Shown here: piece after piece, positions 25,837 through 35,807 of the stretch
How positions within the stretch are numbered: the stretch's first letter is position 1
How the letters are laid out: the number at the start of each line of letters is the position of its first letter
DNA from: Bacteroidota bacterium
Lineage (GTDB): Bacteria; Bacteroidota; Bacteroidia; B-17B0; Aurantibacillaceae
DNA: 64,000 nucleotides
Reading direction: 5' to 3'
Assembly: GCA_016711805.1 (NCBI GenBank)
Contig: JADJSH010000001.1
Span: 186,001-250,000, forward strand
Notes under the pieces: generated by a model
What the model was told of the DNA's origin: nothing
Seen by the model: only the letters and a program-made list of their open reading frames with translations
Database searches by the model: none
Translations under genes and position numbers: made by a program

Positions 25837-27261
25837 ATGAAATTACATACGCACATCAATCAAATTTTAGCAGATACCAAAACTCCGGTCGCATTATATT
25901 TAGCGTTGCGAGATCAGTACCAAAATGCTTTACTTTTAGAAAGTTCAGACTACAATAGCAAGGATGGACATTATTCGTATATCTGTTTAAATCCTTTGGC
26001 TTCTGTTTCTTTAAAGAACAGTATTTTAAAAACAATTGTTAATGAAACAACAACCAAAACAGCCATTACCTTTGATAAAGAAGTTTTACTAAAGCATTTA
26101 ATTGCCTTTAAAAATAATTTCGAGTATCAAACCCAAGCATTACCATTTTGCTATGCAGGTTTGTTTGGCTACACTGGCTATGATATTGTGAACTATGCAG
26201 AAGATATTCGTTTAAATACCAATCATAAATCCTTAGATATTCCTGAATTATTATATCATGTGTACGGGATTATATTAGTATTTAATCATACGACTAATAC
26301 ACTTCATGTCATTAGTCACCACTACACGGAAGACAAAGCAAAACAGCAATTACAAGAAGTTTCTGAAAAAATACAATTATCAGGTGTAACTGAATTTTCT
26401 TTTTCGACCATCAATGAGACTACTTCTCCAATAACGGATGAGCATTATAAACATTTAGTTGCAAAAGCTAAAGAACATTGCCAGCAAGGAGATGTGTTTC
26501 AATTAGTATTATCACGAAGATTTTCACAATCCTTTGTGGGTGATGAATTTAATGTGTACCGTGCTTTAAAAAACATCAATCCTTCGCCCTATTTATTTTA
26601 TTTTGACTTAGGAAGTTTTAAAATCTTTGGTTCATCTCCCGAAGCACAGCTAGTGATTCAAAATGATATCACCGAAATTCATCCCATTGCTGGAACTTAC
26701 AGACGAACAGGAAATGATGAACAAGATTTAATGAAAGCCAAAGAATTACTAAACGACCCTAAAGAAGTCGCAGAACATAATATGTTGGTAGACTTAGCAC
26801 GCAATGATTTGAGTAAATATTGCTCAGGAGTCGAATTGAAAATTTCCAAGCAAACCCAGTTCTATTCACATGTTATTCATTTGGTAAGTAAAGTAATAGG
26901 TAAAAAGAAATCAGCTTTTCATCCTTTTGAAGTCTTATTAGGAACCTTTCCGGCTGGAACTTTATCAGGTGCACCAAAATACAAAGCTTTGCAATTGATT
27001 GACCAATACGAAACTGAATCTCGTGAATTTTATGGTGGATGTATTGGCTTTATCAGTCACGACGATCAACTAAATCATGCCATTAGGATTCGTACCTTTT
27101 TAAGCAAAGACAATACTTTGTATTATCAGGCAGGCGCAGGTATCGTTGTTACTTCCAACGAAGAAAGTGAATTACAAGAAATCAACAATAAAGTATCTGC
27201 CTTAAAAAAAGCGATACAACAAGCCGAAAAATTTAATAACATTACAATCTCAAACCAATGA
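25837..27261 (+). CDS. trpE: Anthranilate synthase component I
   Basis: 474 residues. Chorismate-binding fold with the C-terminal signature segments QQGDVFQLVLSRRFSQ, PSPYLFYFDLGSFKIFGSSPE, IHPIAGTYRRTG, DLARNDLSKYCS, LLGTFPAGTLSGAPKYKALQLID and the closing YQAGAGIVVTSNEESE. It converts chorismate to anthranilate with ammonia from TrpG. First gene of trpEGDCFBA-aroF; its stop overlaps the trpG start (ATGA). Confidence 0.97.
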   Translation: MKLHTHINQILADTKTPVALYLALRDQYQNALLLESSDYNSKDGHYSYICLNPLASVSLKNSILKTIVNETTTKTAITFDKEVLLKHLIAFKNNFEYQTQALPFCYAGLFGYTGYDIVNYAEDIRLNTNHKSLDIPELLYHVYGIILVFNHTTNTLHVISHHYTEDKAKQQLQEVSEKIQLSGVTEFSFSTINETTSPITDEHYKHLVAKAKEHCQQGDVFQLVLSRRFSQSFVGDEFNVYRALKNINPSPYLFYFDLGSFKIFGSSPEAQLVIQNDITEIHPIAGTYRRTGNDEQDLMKAKELLNDPKEVAEHNMLVDLARNDLSKYCSGVELKISKQTQFYSHVIHLVSKVIGKKKSAFHPFEVLLGTFPAGTLSGAPKYKALQLIDQYETESREFYGGCIGFISHDDQLNHAIRIRTFLSKDNTLYYQAGAGIVVTSNEESELQEINNKVSALKKAIQQAEKFNNITISNQ

Positions 27262-27823
27262 AATTTTTAGTACTTGATAATTACGACAGCTTTACTTACA
27301 ACCTGGTTCATTTAATTGAAAAGGTAAGTGAGATTCCTTTTGATGTCATTAGAAACGATAAAATTTCTATTGATGCAGTAAAAGCTTATGATAAGATTTT
27401 ATTATCTCCTGGTCCTGGTTTACCAAAGGACGCTGGCATCATGCCTGAACTGATAAAAAATATAATTCTTCAAAAAGCATTTTGGGAGTTTGTTTGGGCT
27501 TACAAGCCATCGGCGAAGCTTATGGCGGAAGTCTTAAAAATTTAGAAACTGTATTTCATGGTATTGCCACTCCAATCAGTATTATATCGGAAGATACTAT
27601 TTTTAATGGTTGCCCAAAAACCTTTACCGTTGGACGATACCATTCGTGGGTAATTAATAACAATCAACTTCCAACAGAATTGCAAATAACTGCAACGGAT
27701 GAACAAGGAAATATCATGGCTTTGAAACATCGCACACATGATGTCCGTGGTGTGCAATTTCATCCTGAATCTATTTTATCAGAATACGGTGAAACCATGA
27801 TTCACAATTGGCTTAAAGCCTAG
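27258..27823 (+). CDS. trpG: Anthranilate synthase glutamine amidotransferase, frameshifted
   Basis: Frames 27258-27545 and 27482-27823 join to about 188 residues when one A is added to the six-A run 27455-27460 (giving LIKKYNSSKSILGVCLGLQAIGEAYGGSL). Class I glutaminase motifs are complete: DNYDSFTYNLVH, oxyanion LLSPGPGLP, nucleophile Cys in GVCLGLQ, and catalytic His in GVQFHPESIL. The rest of the trp operon is intact, which favours sequence error over inactivation. In many bacteria TrpG also serves folate synthesis (PabA). Confidence 0.93.
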
Positions 27824-27850
27824 TTAACCTTCTGTTCTATAACTCCGAGC

Positions 27851-27890
27851 TGTCACACTGAGCGGAGTCGAAGTGCGAAAAGCACGAAAT
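27851..27890. repeat. REP-like repeat inside the trp operon (trpG-trpD gap)
   Basis: GTCACACTGAGCGGAGTCGAAGTGC-type sequence, a widely dispersed short repeat form, with GTGCGAAAAGCAC forming a small hairpin. It occupies the only sizeable gap (97 bases) inside the operon. Confidence 0.6.
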
Positions 27891-27920
27891 CAATTTTCTT
27901 TCCAATCAAAAAATTAAAAA

Positions 27921-28907
27921 ATGAAAACATCATTTAACCTATTATGTCATGGACATACCTTATCCGAAACAGAAGCCTATCAATTGCTTCAAGATATTTG
28001 TCAAAATCAATTCAATGCTTCACAAATAGCAGCGATTATGGCATTTTATATCGCAAGACCAATCACAGTCAACGAATTGATGGGTTTTAGAAAAGCATTA
28101 TTAGACGTTTGTATTAAGGTAAAACTAGATAAAGAAGCCATTGATGTATGCGGAACCGGTGGCGATCAAAAGGACACATTTAATGTTTCAACCTTATCTG
28201 CTTTGGTGTTAGCAGCCTCAGGAGTTCCTGTTGCCAAACATGGCAATTATGGTTCTTCTTCTGTTTCCGGTTCATCCGATATCTTAAAACATTTGGGATA
28301 TGAATTCAAGACAAATTCTGATGATTTAAATCGTGAGTTTAATCAACATAACATTTGTTTTATGCATGCACCCTTATTTCATCCAGCCTTAAAAACAGTG
28401 GCTACTAGCAGAAAAGAATTAGCAGTCAAAACTTTTTTTAATTTACTGGGGCCATTGGTAAATCCAGCAAACATAAACTTTAGATATGTAGGTGTTTATG
28501 GTTTAGAAGTAGCACGACTTTATAATTATATTTTACAGCAGGATAAAGCTAATTATTGCTTGGTACATTCCATAGATGGTTACGATGAAGTGAGTTTGAC
28601 TTCTCCCTTTAAATACATAACTAAAACAACTGAAAAAACAATAGAGCCAGAATCCTTTGGTTTTAAAATATTAAAACAAGAAGATTTATTTGGAGGGAAA
28701 ACAATTAGTGAAGCTGCCAATATTTTCATCAATGTATTAAAAAACGAATGCACGGCAGCACAAAAGAATGTCGTTATCATTAATAGTGCTTTAGCTATGA
28801 ATACTTATGACGCAAAAAAATCTATAGAAGAATGCATAGAAATCTGTAAAGAAACAATCGAATCAAAAAAAACATACACCTTATTTAAAAACCTAACATC
28901 TAACTAA
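27921..28907 (+). CDS. trpD: Anthranilate phosphoribosyltransferase
   Basis: 328 residues, standard length. Helical N-domain (TLSETEAYQLLQDICQ), then the PRPP-binding signature IDVCGTGGDQKDTFNVST, VAKHGNYGSSSVSGSSDILKHLG, and metal/anthranilate residues in KTFFNLLGPLVNPANI. Third gene of the operon; preceded by a repeat-containing gap and followed by trpC after one base. Confidence 0.97.
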   Translation: MKTSFNLLCHGHTLSETEAYQLLQDICQNQFNASQIAAIMAFYIARPITVNELMGFRKALLDVCIKVKLDKEAIDVCGTGGDQKDTFNVSTLSALVLAASGVPVAKHGNYGSSSVSGSSDILKHLGYEFKTNSDDLNREFNQHNICFMHAPLFHPALKTVATSRKELAVKTFFNLLGPLVNPANINFRYVGVYGLEVARLYNYILQQDKANYCLVHSIDGYDEVSLTSPFKYITKTTEKTIEPESFGFKILKQEDLFGGKTISEAANIFINVLKNECTAAQKNVVIINSALAMNTYDAKKSIEECIEICKETIESKKTYTLFKNLTSN

Positions 28908-28908
28908 T

Positions 28909-29718
28909 ATGAACACTTTAGAGAAAATAATAGCTCACAAAAGAATTGAAGTCAAAGAGCGTGAAGCTTTATATCCCGTTGAACTATTAAAACAATCCAA
29001 CTATTATAAATCACCAACTGTTTCGTTATCTGCTTATTTAAAAAGAACTGATAAAAGTGGAATCATTGCTGAATTCAAAAAGCAATCGCCTTCAGCAGGA
29101 GTAATTAATAAATACTTAAGTGTAGAAAAAACATCCATAGGTTATATGCAAGCAGGTGCCAGTGCTTTATCTATCCTTACTGATAAAACATTTTTTGGAG
29201 GAAGTTCAGAAGATTTAAGTACTGCAAGGAAATACAACTTCTGTCCTATTCTGCGTAAAGATTTTATCATTAATGAATACCAAATCATTGAATCCAAATC
29301 TATTGGTGCTGATGTTATTTTATTAATCGCGGCGGTCTTAACCAAAGAAGAGATAATTCAGTTAACAGATTTCGCTCATCAATTGGGATTAGAAGTGCTA
29401 TTAGAATTACATCATCCCGATGAACTTTCTAAAGTGTATAATAAAGTAAATGTGATTGGCATAAACAACCGTGACTTAAATACCATGAAAATTGATATTC
29501 AGCAATCATTCTTAATGGCAGATTTACTTCCAAAAAATATGATTAAAATTTCGGAAAGTGGAATTGAAAACCCTCAAACCATTGCTGACTTAAAAAAAGT
29601 AGGGTATCAAGGATTTTTAATTGGAAGCCATTTTATGAAACAACCCCACCCACATTTAGCATGTAAAGAGTTTATTAATGAATTGTCTTCGGCTGCGCTC
29701 AGACAACTAAAATCATAA
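28909..29718 (+). CDS. trpC: Indole-3-glycerol phosphate synthase
   Basis: 269 residues, TIM barrel. Visible family segments: IIAEFKKQSPSAG (catalytic Lys), LSILTDKTFFGGSSEDL, PILRKDFIINEYQI (catalytic Lys), GADVILLIAAVL, LLELHHPDEL, VIGINNRDL and ISESGIENPQTI. Monofunctional, with TrpF encoded separately next. Confidence 0.97.
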   Translation: MNTLEKIIAHKRIEVKEREALYPVELLKQSNYYKSPTVSLSAYLKRTDKSGIIAEFKKQSPSAGVINKYLSVEKTSIGYMQAGASALSILTDKTFFGGSSEDLSTARKYNFCPILRKDFIINEYQIIESKSIGADVILLIAAVLTKEEIIQLTDFAHQLGLEVLLELHHPDELSKVYNKVNVIGINNRDLNTMKIDIQQSFLMADLLPKNMIKISESGIENPQTIADLKKVGYQGFLIGSHFMKQPHPHLACKEFINELSSAALRQLKS

Positions 29719-29722
29719 TACC

Positions 29723-30343
29723 ATGAAACTAAAAGTTTGCGGATTAAAGCACGAACATAATATAACTGACCTAATGCAATTACCGATAGATTATATGGGA
29801 TTCATCTTCTATAAAAAATCGCCGCGATTTGTAGGAGAGAATTTAAGTTTTGATTTTATGAGAACCATTCCAAAACAAATCAAAAAAACAGGAGTTTTTG
29901 TCAATGAAAGTAACTTCTCCATTTTTGATCACGTTGCGCGCTACGATCTAAATATGGTTCAATTACATGGAAATGAATCTCCAGAATTATGTGCTGAGTT
30001 AAAACCATACGTTAAAGTGATGAAAGCTTTTCAAATACAAGATGATTTTGATTTTAAGCAATTAGAAAATTATGTATCAGTAGTGGACTACTTTTTATTT
30101 GATAGTCCAACTGAAAACTACGGTGGAAGTGGAAAGACATTTACCTGGCAACTATTAAAAAATTACAACTATAATATTCCTTTCTTTTTAAGCGGAGGAA
30201 TTAACGAGGAACACATAGAAGATATCCAACAATTAAATATTCCTCAATTAGTAGCCATCGACATTAACTCAAAATTTGAAACAGAACCCGGATTAAAAAA
30301 CATAGAACAAGTAAAACAATTTATTTTAAAATTAAACTCATGA
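29723..30343 (+). CDS. trpF: Phosphoribosylanthranilate isomerase
   Basis: 206 residues, TIM barrel. MKLKVCGLKHEHNI carries the catalytic Cys; YMGFIFYKKSPRFV, VGVFVNE-like KTGVFVNES, VQLHGNES, DSPTENYGGSGKTF (catalytic Asp region) and PFFLSGGINEEHI follow in order. Its stop overlaps the trpB start (ATGA), indicating translational coupling. Confidence 0.95.
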   Translation: MKLKVCGLKHEHNITDLMQLPIDYMGFIFYKKSPRFVGENLSFDFMRTIPKQIKKTGVFVNESNFSIFDHVARYDLNMVQLHGNESPELCAELKPYVKVMKAFQIQDDFDFKQLENYVSVVDYFLFDSPTENYGGSGKTFTWQLLKNYNYNIPFFLSGGINEEHIEDIQQLNIPQLVAIDINSKFETEPGLKNIEQVKQFILKLNS

Positions 30344-31548
30344 TACATCAATACAACGTTAACGAACAGGGATACTACGGTGAATACGGCGGAGCTTATA
30401 TCCCCGAAATATTATTCAATAATGTAGAGCAATTAAAAAACAACTACTTACAAATCATGGAAAGCGATTCCTTTAAAAAGGAGTTCGATGAATTATTAAA
30501 AAATTATGTCGGTCGGCCAACACCATTGTATCATGCCAAAAATTTATCGGCTCAATTCAACACAAACATTTTTTTGAAGCGCGAAGATTTGAACCATACA
30601 GGAGCTCATAAAATCAATAATGCCTTAGGACAAATTTTATTAGCCAAGCGTTTAGGTAAAAAACGCATCATTGCCGAAACTGGCGCTGGCCAGCATGGCG
30701 TAGCAACCGCCACTGCATGCGCCTTAATGAACTTAGAATGTATTATTTACATGGGCGAAGTTGATATTGAAAGACAAGCTCCAAACGTAGCTCGTATAAA
30801 ATTATTAGGTGCAACGGTTGTTCCTGCCTTATCTGGAAGTAAAACATTGAAAGACGCTACCAATGAAGCCATAAGAGATTGGATTAATAACACAGATACA
30901 ACTCATTACATCATTGGGTCGGTTGTTGGTCCGCACCCCTACCCCGACATGGTAGCGCGTTTTCAATCGGTGATTAGTCATGAAATGAAAAGTCAGTTAT
31001 TACAACAAGTTGGAAAAGAAAATCCAGATTACGTGATTGCTTGCGTGGGCGGTGGAAGTAATGCAGCAGGTGCATTTTATCATTACCTCAATAATGAAGA
31101 AGTACAATTAATTGGTGTAGAAGCATCAGGTAAAGGAATTGATACAGGTCATACAGCAGCAACATTAACAATTGGCAAACCAGGAATAATTCATGGAAGT
31201 AAAACCTATTTAATGCAAAACGATGATGGGCAAATTACAGAACCGTATAGTATTTCGGCAGGCTTGGATTATCCGGGCATTGGTCCTATTCATTCTTTTT
31301 TGCATGATATAAAAAGAGCAAACTATATGCATGTAACTGATGCTGAAGCTATGGCGGCTGTAGTGAACTTAACACAAAAAGAAGGAATCATTCCTGCTTT
31401 GGAAAGTGCGCATGCTTTAGCGGCATTACATAAAATACATTTCAAATCAACAGATACAGTAGTTGTAAACCTTTCTGGCAGAGGAGATAAAGACTTAACT
31501 ACTTATATAAACTATTTAAACGAAAACGATTATGCAAAACAGAATTGA
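30340..31548 (+). CDS. trpB: Tryptophan synthase beta chain
   Basis: 402 residues. GYYGEYGGAYIPEIL at the N-terminus, PLP-lysine in LNHTGAHKINNALGQ, AETGAGQHGVATATACA, phosphate-binding CVGGGSNAAGAF, and the C-terminal LSGRGDKDL. Condenses indole with serine. Overlaps trpA by 17 bases, as expected for genes encoding partners of one complex. Confidence 0.98.
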   Translation: MIHQYNVNEQGYYGEYGGAYIPEILFNNVEQLKNNYLQIMESDSFKKEFDELLKNYVGRPTPLYHAKNLSAQFNTNIFLKREDLNHTGAHKINNALGQILLAKRLGKKRIIAETGAGQHGVATATACALMNLECIIYMGEVDIERQAPNVARIKLLGATVVPALSGSKTLKDATNEAIRDWINNTDTTHYIIGSVVGPHPYPDMVARFQSVISHEMKSQLLQQVGKENPDYVIACVGGGSNAAGAFYHYLNNEEVQLIGVEASGKGIDTGHTAATLTIGKPGIIHGSKTYLMQNDDGQITEPYSISAGLDYPGIGPIHSFLHDIKRANYMHVTDAEAMAAVVNLTQKEGIIPALESAHALAALHKIHFKSTDTVVVNLSGRGDKDLTTYINYLNENDYAKQN

Positions 31549-32311
31549 TACTTTATTTGAGAGAAAAAAAGAAAACATTCTCTCTATATTTTTAACTGCT
31601 GGCTATCCAAATTTAAACGATACACTTTCTGCTATTAAAATATTAGACAAGACAGATGTGGATTTATTAGAAATAGGTATACCATTTTCTGATCCAATTG
31701 CCGACGGCCCAATTATTCAACAAAGTAGTATGACTGCATTAAATAATGGAATGACGCTAAAAGTTCTATTTGAGCAATTACAATCTTTAAGAACAGTATC
31801 TCAATTACCAATATTACTAATGGGATACATAAATTCTGTTATGCAATATGGAGTAGAAGAGTTTTATAAATCATGCCATGCAACAGGAATTGATGGGATA
31901 ATACTTCCTGATTTGCCTTTAGATGAGTTTGATAAAATTCACAAACCTCTATCTGAAAAATATAATATAAAAGTTGCATTGATTATTAGTCCCGAAACAC
32001 CTATAAAACGAATTGAGTTAATTGATAATAAAAGCTCTGGTTTTTTGTACTTGGTTTCATCAAATTCAACTACTGGAAATTTTAAAACAACAAATCAAAA
32101 TTCATTTGAGTCATTGAAGACAATCACTTCTTTACCATTAAAAAATAAAATTTTAATCGGCTTTGGCATCAAAGGACATAAAGAATTTAAAGAAGCATGC
32201 GAATTGGCTAACGGCGCTATTATTGGTTCATCCTTTGTTAAAATGCTTGGCAGTTCAATTGATTTCCAAAAAGATATTCCTGAGTTTATATCAACTATTA
32301 AACAATTTTAA
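31532..32311 (+). CDS. trpA: Tryptophan synthase alpha chain
   Basis: 259 residues, TIM barrel. Catalytic Glu in DLLEIGIPFSDPIADGPIIQQSS and catalytic Asp in GIDGIILPDLPLDE; IGFGIKGHKEF near the C-terminus binds phosphate. Forms the alpha2beta2 complex with TrpB. Confidence 0.97.
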   Translation: MQNRIDTLFERKKENILSIFLTAGYPNLNDTLSAIKILDKTDVDLLEIGIPFSDPIADGPIIQQSSMTALNNGMTLKVLFEQLQSLRTVSQLPILLMGYINSVMQYGVEEFYKSCHATGIDGIILPDLPLDEFDKIHKPLSEKYNIKVALIISPETPIKRIELIDNKSSGFLYLVSSNSTTGNFKTTNQNSFESLKTITSLPLKNKILIGFGIKGHKEFKEACELANGAIIGSSFVKMLGSSIDFQKDIPEFISTIKQF

Positions 32312-32313
32312 CC

Positions 32314-33315
32314 ATGATTATTCAACTACATAAAACTATAAACCCTGAAGACTTACAATCTATTTTCAATACGTTGGAAAGCAATCAATATTCTGTCACA
32401 CAAGTCAAAACACAATTCGAAAACTATTTAGTATGCATCGGTAAACAAGAACTTGATATCAGAATTATTGGTCATTTAAAAGGAGTGAAAGATATTCATC
32501 GTGTATCTGACAACTACAAATTAGTAAGTCGTAAATGGAAAACAGAAAACACTAAGATTGATTTGGGAAATAATGTAATTATTGGAAATGGTAACCCAAG
32601 CTTAATGGCTGGTCCATGTTCCATTGAAAGCGAAGAGCAAGTTTCTAAAATAGTAGAGCATCTTTTGAAAAACAACATCAAAATTATGCGTGGTGGTGTA
32701 TATAAACCAAGAAGTTCACCATACGCATTCAGAGGTTTAGGAATTGACGGTTTAAAAATGATGCACGAACAATGCAAACCTCACAACATTAAAATCATAA
32801 CCGAAGTAATGCAAGCGTCTCAGATTGAAGATATGATGGAATATGTGGATATTTTTCAAGTTGGAGCTCGAAATTCTCAAAATTATAATTTACTAGATGC
32901 ATTAGGAGAAATTGATAAACCAGTGATGATTAAACGAGGAATCAGTGGAACAATTGAAGAGTTATCAAATTCGGCAGAATATATATTCAGTAAAGGAAAT
33001 GAAAAACTCTTATTGTGTGAAAGAGGAATTAGAACATTTGAAACGATATATCGCAATACTTTCGACATTAATGCCATTCAGATTTTAAAAGATAAATCTC
33101 ACTTACCAGTAATTGCAGATCCTTCTCATGGAATTGGCATTAGAGAATATGTAACAAAATTAGCATTAGCCTCTTTAATGGCTGGAGCAGATGGCATTAT
33201 TTATGAGGTTCATGAAAAACCAGAGGAGGCATTGTCGGATGGGCAACAGACCCTTAATTTCATTGAATCAGAAAAATTAGTTCAAAAAATCGAACACTTA
33301 AAATCCTTATTATAA
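32314..33315 (+). CDS. aroF: 3-Deoxy-7-phosphoheptulonate (DAHP) synthase, AroA-I-beta type
   Basis: 333 residues. N-terminal ferredoxin-like regulatory domain (about 1-70, ESNQYSVTQVKTQFENYLVCIGKQELD) followed by the barrel: LMAGPCSIESEEQVSKIV, GGVYKPRSSPYAFRGLGIDGL, ARNSQNYNLLDALGEIDKPVMIKRGISGTIEE, LPVIADPSHGIG. It makes the first intermediate of the shikimate pathway. Placed two bases after trpA, so aromatic precursor supply follows trp operon control. Sequence-level resemblance is to the type with a ferredoxin-like feedback domain, which usually responds to aromatic amino acids. Confidence 0.95.
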   Translation: MIIQLHKTINPEDLQSIFNTLESNQYSVTQVKTQFENYLVCIGKQELDIRIIGHLKGVKDIHRVSDNYKLVSRKWKTENTKIDLGNNVIIGNGNPSLMAGPCSIESEEQVSKIVEHLLKNNIKIMRGGVYKPRSSPYAFRGLGIDGLKMMHEQCKPHNIKIITEVMQASQIEDMMEYVDIFQVGARNSQNYNLLDALGEIDKPVMIKRGISGTIEELSNSAEYIFSKGNEKLLLCERGIRTFETIYRNTFDINAIQILKDKSHLPVIADPSHGIGIREYVTKLALASLMAGADGIIYEVHEKPEEALSDGQQTLNFIESEKLVQKIEHLKSLL

Positions 33316-33363
33316 GGCAGTTATTGAGTGAATTCTGATTAATATTTTATCAAAATTTATATA

Positions 33364-33392
33364 TTGTAAATCAGTATAAAATCCTAAATTTG
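33364..33392 (+). promoter_or_regulatory. Promoter of the DUF1573-yajC-ybbR-coaE unit
   Basis: TTG (33364-33366), 18-base spacer, TAAATTTG (33385-33392), an exact TAnnTTTG box, 19 bases upstream of the DUF1573 ATG. Confidence 0.65.
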
Positions 33393-33411
33393 CTATCAAT
33401 TAAATCAAAAA

Positions 33412-33891
33412 ATGAAAACAATTTATATATTAGTTGCATCTCTTCTAATTTTCGCTAGTTCTTGTAAAGAACATAGCACAGAAGTTACCACAAATGATGT
33501 GATGAATACAAAATCCGCAGACGGAAGCAGTAATTCGGCATTGCCAGATATGAAGTTTGAAGAAGAAACACATGACTTTGGTCGCATTACTCAAGGTGAA
33601 AAAGTGGCATTTGCTTTCAGATTTAAAAACACAGGGAGTTCCAACTTAATTGTATCTTCTGCTCACGGTAGTTGCGGATGTACAATTCCTGAATATCCCA
33701 AAAAACCTATTTTACCTGGTGAAGAAGGTGTAATTGACGTGGTGTTTGCAAGTGAAGGGAAATCAGGTATTGTAGAAAAATCAGTAACGATTGTTACAAA
33801 CTGTGAACCAAGCACAAAAATTATTTATATCAAAGCAAATATTATTGTGCCAACGAGTGCTAATGCTAGTGAATTACCAACAGCACATTAA
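33412..33891 (+). CDS. DUF1573 lipoprotein
   Basis: 159 residues. Lipoprotein signal MKTIYILVASLLIFASSCKE, then a DUF1573 immunoglobulin-like domain: FEEETHDFGRITQGEKVAFAFRFKNTGSSNLIVSSAHGSCGCTIPEYPKKPILPGEEGVIDVVF. This family is common in Bacteroidota and of unknown function. First gene of a unit leading to yajC. Confidence 0.9.
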   Translation: MKTIYILVASLLIFASSCKEHSTEVTTNDVMNTKSADGSSNSALPDMKFEEETHDFGRITQGEKVAFAFRFKNTGSSNLIVSSAHGSCGCTIPEYPKKPILPGEEGVIDVVFASEGKSGIVEKSVTIVTNCEPSTKIIYIKANIIVPTSANASELPTAH

Positions 33892-33930
33892 AAATAAACC
33901 AATAACAAATCACATAAAACAAAAACAAAC

Positions 33931-34254
33931 ATGAACAACTTAGTAATTTTAATGGGTGGCGGTGCAGCTGGAGGAAATCCAATAACTCAAATAGTACCTT
34001 TAGTATTAATCGTAGTCGTATTTTATTTCTTTATGATTCGTCCTCAGATGAAAAAACAAAAAGAAACAAAAAAATATATTGAGGCATTAAAAGTAAATGA
34101 CAAAATTTTAACGATTGGTGGAATCTACGGAACAATCAATAAAATGAATGATGACGGTACAATTATCATTGCTGTTGAAGATGGTTCTAAAATGAAAATA
34201 GCAAAAAGTGCTATTTCTCAAGATGCTACTTCTACTTTAAACCAAACTACATAA
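33931..34254 (+). CDS. yajC: Preprotein translocase subunit YajC
   Basis: 107 residues: a Gly-rich N-terminus, one membrane helix (IVPLVLIVVVFYFFMIRPQMKKQKETKKYIEALKVNDKILTIGGIYGTI) with the FMIRPQ.KK signature right after it. Accessory subunit of the SecDF complex. 39 bases after the DUF1573 gene. Confidence 0.95.
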   Translation: MNNLVILMGGGAAGGNPITQIVPLVLIVVVFYFFMIRPQMKKQKETKKYIEALKVNDKILTIGGIYGTINKMNDDGTIIIAVEDGSKMKIAKSAISQDATSTLNQTT

Positions 34255-34257
34255 ACC

Positions 34258-35223
34258 ATGAATTCGTCAAATGCCATAACTCGCATTCGGCGATTACTCC
34301 TTGGTAAAAAAGTTGGTACTTTTTTAATTTGTTTAGGCATTGCATCACTCCTTTGGGTGGTGCATGCTTTAAACAGAAATTATACCTACACGCTAAAGGT
34401 TCCAGTTAAATTTTTAAATCTACCTAGTAACAAATTAATTGTTGGAGAATTACCTGAAAAATTAGACGTTGAGATTAAAACAAGCGGATTAAAATTGCTG
34501 TTTATTTCTCTTAAAAAAAATTACAACGAAGTTATTGTTGATTTTAACTTAATGAAGAATAATGCTAAATCTCAAGCATACTCTATCAATAACGTTTATT
34601 TCAATTTAAAAAACTCCATCAACTTTGATGTTGAGTTAATCAAAATTCGCCCTGATACTTTATTTTTCTCCATTAATAAAAGTAACTCTAAATTATTACC
34701 AGTTAAAGCTAATTTAAAAGTGAATTGCCTACCAGGTTATTCCATTATATCTAAGCCAACTATTACTCCAGCCTATGTGACTGTAAGTGGAGATAGCATT
34801 TCTCTTCAAAAAATGGATACCGTGTACACTTACTTTTTAAATTTAAAAGATGTACATCAAAACTTCACATCGCCAGTTCAATTAAAAAAACCTTACACAT
34901 CTATTAATTATAATGTAAAAGATGTACAGTTGAGTTTTAATGTAGATAAATTAATAGAATCAACAATCAAAATTCCTGTTCAAATTATGAATAATACAGG
35001 AAACGAAACTATCAAATTACTTCCAAATTTTATTACTATTAAGTATTTGGTAGCGATGAAGGATTACGAAAATATCAATGAGAATTCATTTAAGGCGGTT
35101 GTAAATTTTGAACACATTAAAGAGAAACAAAAAAACTTACAGGTAGAAATAATTAGAACGCCATCTGAAGTAAAAATCATAAAAACAACTCCAAGTACCA
35201 TTTCATACTTAATTTACAAATAA
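34258..35223 (+). CDS. YbbR/CdaR-like domain protein
   Basis: 321 residues with an N-terminal membrane helix (KVGTFLICLGIASLLWVVHAL) and extracytoplasmic YbbR-like beta domains (VPVKFLNLPSNKLIVGELPEKLDVEIKTSG; LPVKANLKVNCLPGYSIISKPTITPAYVTVSG). In Firmicutes YbbR/CdaR regulates the diadenylate cyclase CdaA; no cyclase gene is adjacent here. Gene pair with coaE (TAATG overlap) recurs in Bacteroidota. Confidence 0.85.
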   Translation: MNSSNAITRIRRLLLGKKVGTFLICLGIASLLWVVHALNRNYTYTLKVPVKFLNLPSNKLIVGELPEKLDVEIKTSGLKLLFISLKKNYNEVIVDFNLMKNNAKSQAYSINNVYFNLKNSINFDVELIKIRPDTLFFSINKSNSKLLPVKANLKVNCLPGYSIISKPTITPAYVTVSGDSISLQKMDTVYTYFLNLKDVHQNFTSPVQLKKPYTSINYNVKDVQLSFNVDKLIESTIKIPVQIMNNTGNETIKLLPNFITIKYLVAMKDYENINENSFKAVVNFEHIKEKQKNLQVEIIRTPSEVKIIKTTPSTISYLIYK

Positions 35224-35807
35224 TGATTGTAGGTTTAACAGGCGGCATAGGAAGCGGTAAAACAACCGTTGCTCATCTTTTTCAAACAATGGGCTGTGTA
35301 ATTTATAACTCTGATGACAAAGCAAAAGAAGTCTATTTTCAATCTGAGGTAAAACGTCAAGTTATTGAATTATTAGGTATTGAGGCTTACCTAAATGAAA
35401 ACGAAATCAATAAAGAGTATATCTCAAAAAAAGTATTTTCAAATACAGAACTACTTCATCAATTAAATCATATTATTCATCCAGCAGTAAAATCGGATTT
35501 CATTCTTTTTAAATCAAAGCTGCCATTAGGAACAATTATCATTAAAGAAAGTGCTATTTTATTTGAAACGGGGATTTATAAAGACTTAGAGAAAACTATT
35601 TTAGTGACTGCTCCGTTAGAAGTAAAAATTGACCGGGTTAAAAAACGCAATTCAACTTCGGAGGAAGATATCAAAAAACGAATGTCTGCTCAATGGACTG
35701 ATGAACAAAAAGCGCCCTTAGCTAATTTTGTTATTGTTAATGATGGGATAAAAGCATTGATTCCACAGGTAGTTACAATTATTCAACAACTAAAATCAAA
35801 TGCATAA
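35223..35807 (+). CDS. coaE: Dephospho-CoA kinase
   Basis: 194 residues. P-loop MIVGLTGGIGSGKTTVAHLF at the very start, the IYNSDDKAKEVYF segment (dephospho-CoA site) and HIIHPAVKSDF. Catalyses the last step of CoA synthesis. Start overlaps the ybbR stop; its end overlaps the next gene by 8 bases. Confidence 0.95.
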   Translation: MIVGLTGGIGSGKTTVAHLFQTMGCVIYNSDDKAKEVYFQSEVKRQVIELLGIEAYLNENEINKEYISKKVFSNTELLHQLNHIIHPAVKSDFILFKSKLPLGTIIIKESAILFETGIYKDLEKTILVTAPLEVKIDRVKKRNSTSEEDIKKRMSAQWTDEQKAPLANFVIVNDGIKALIPQVVTIIQQLKSNA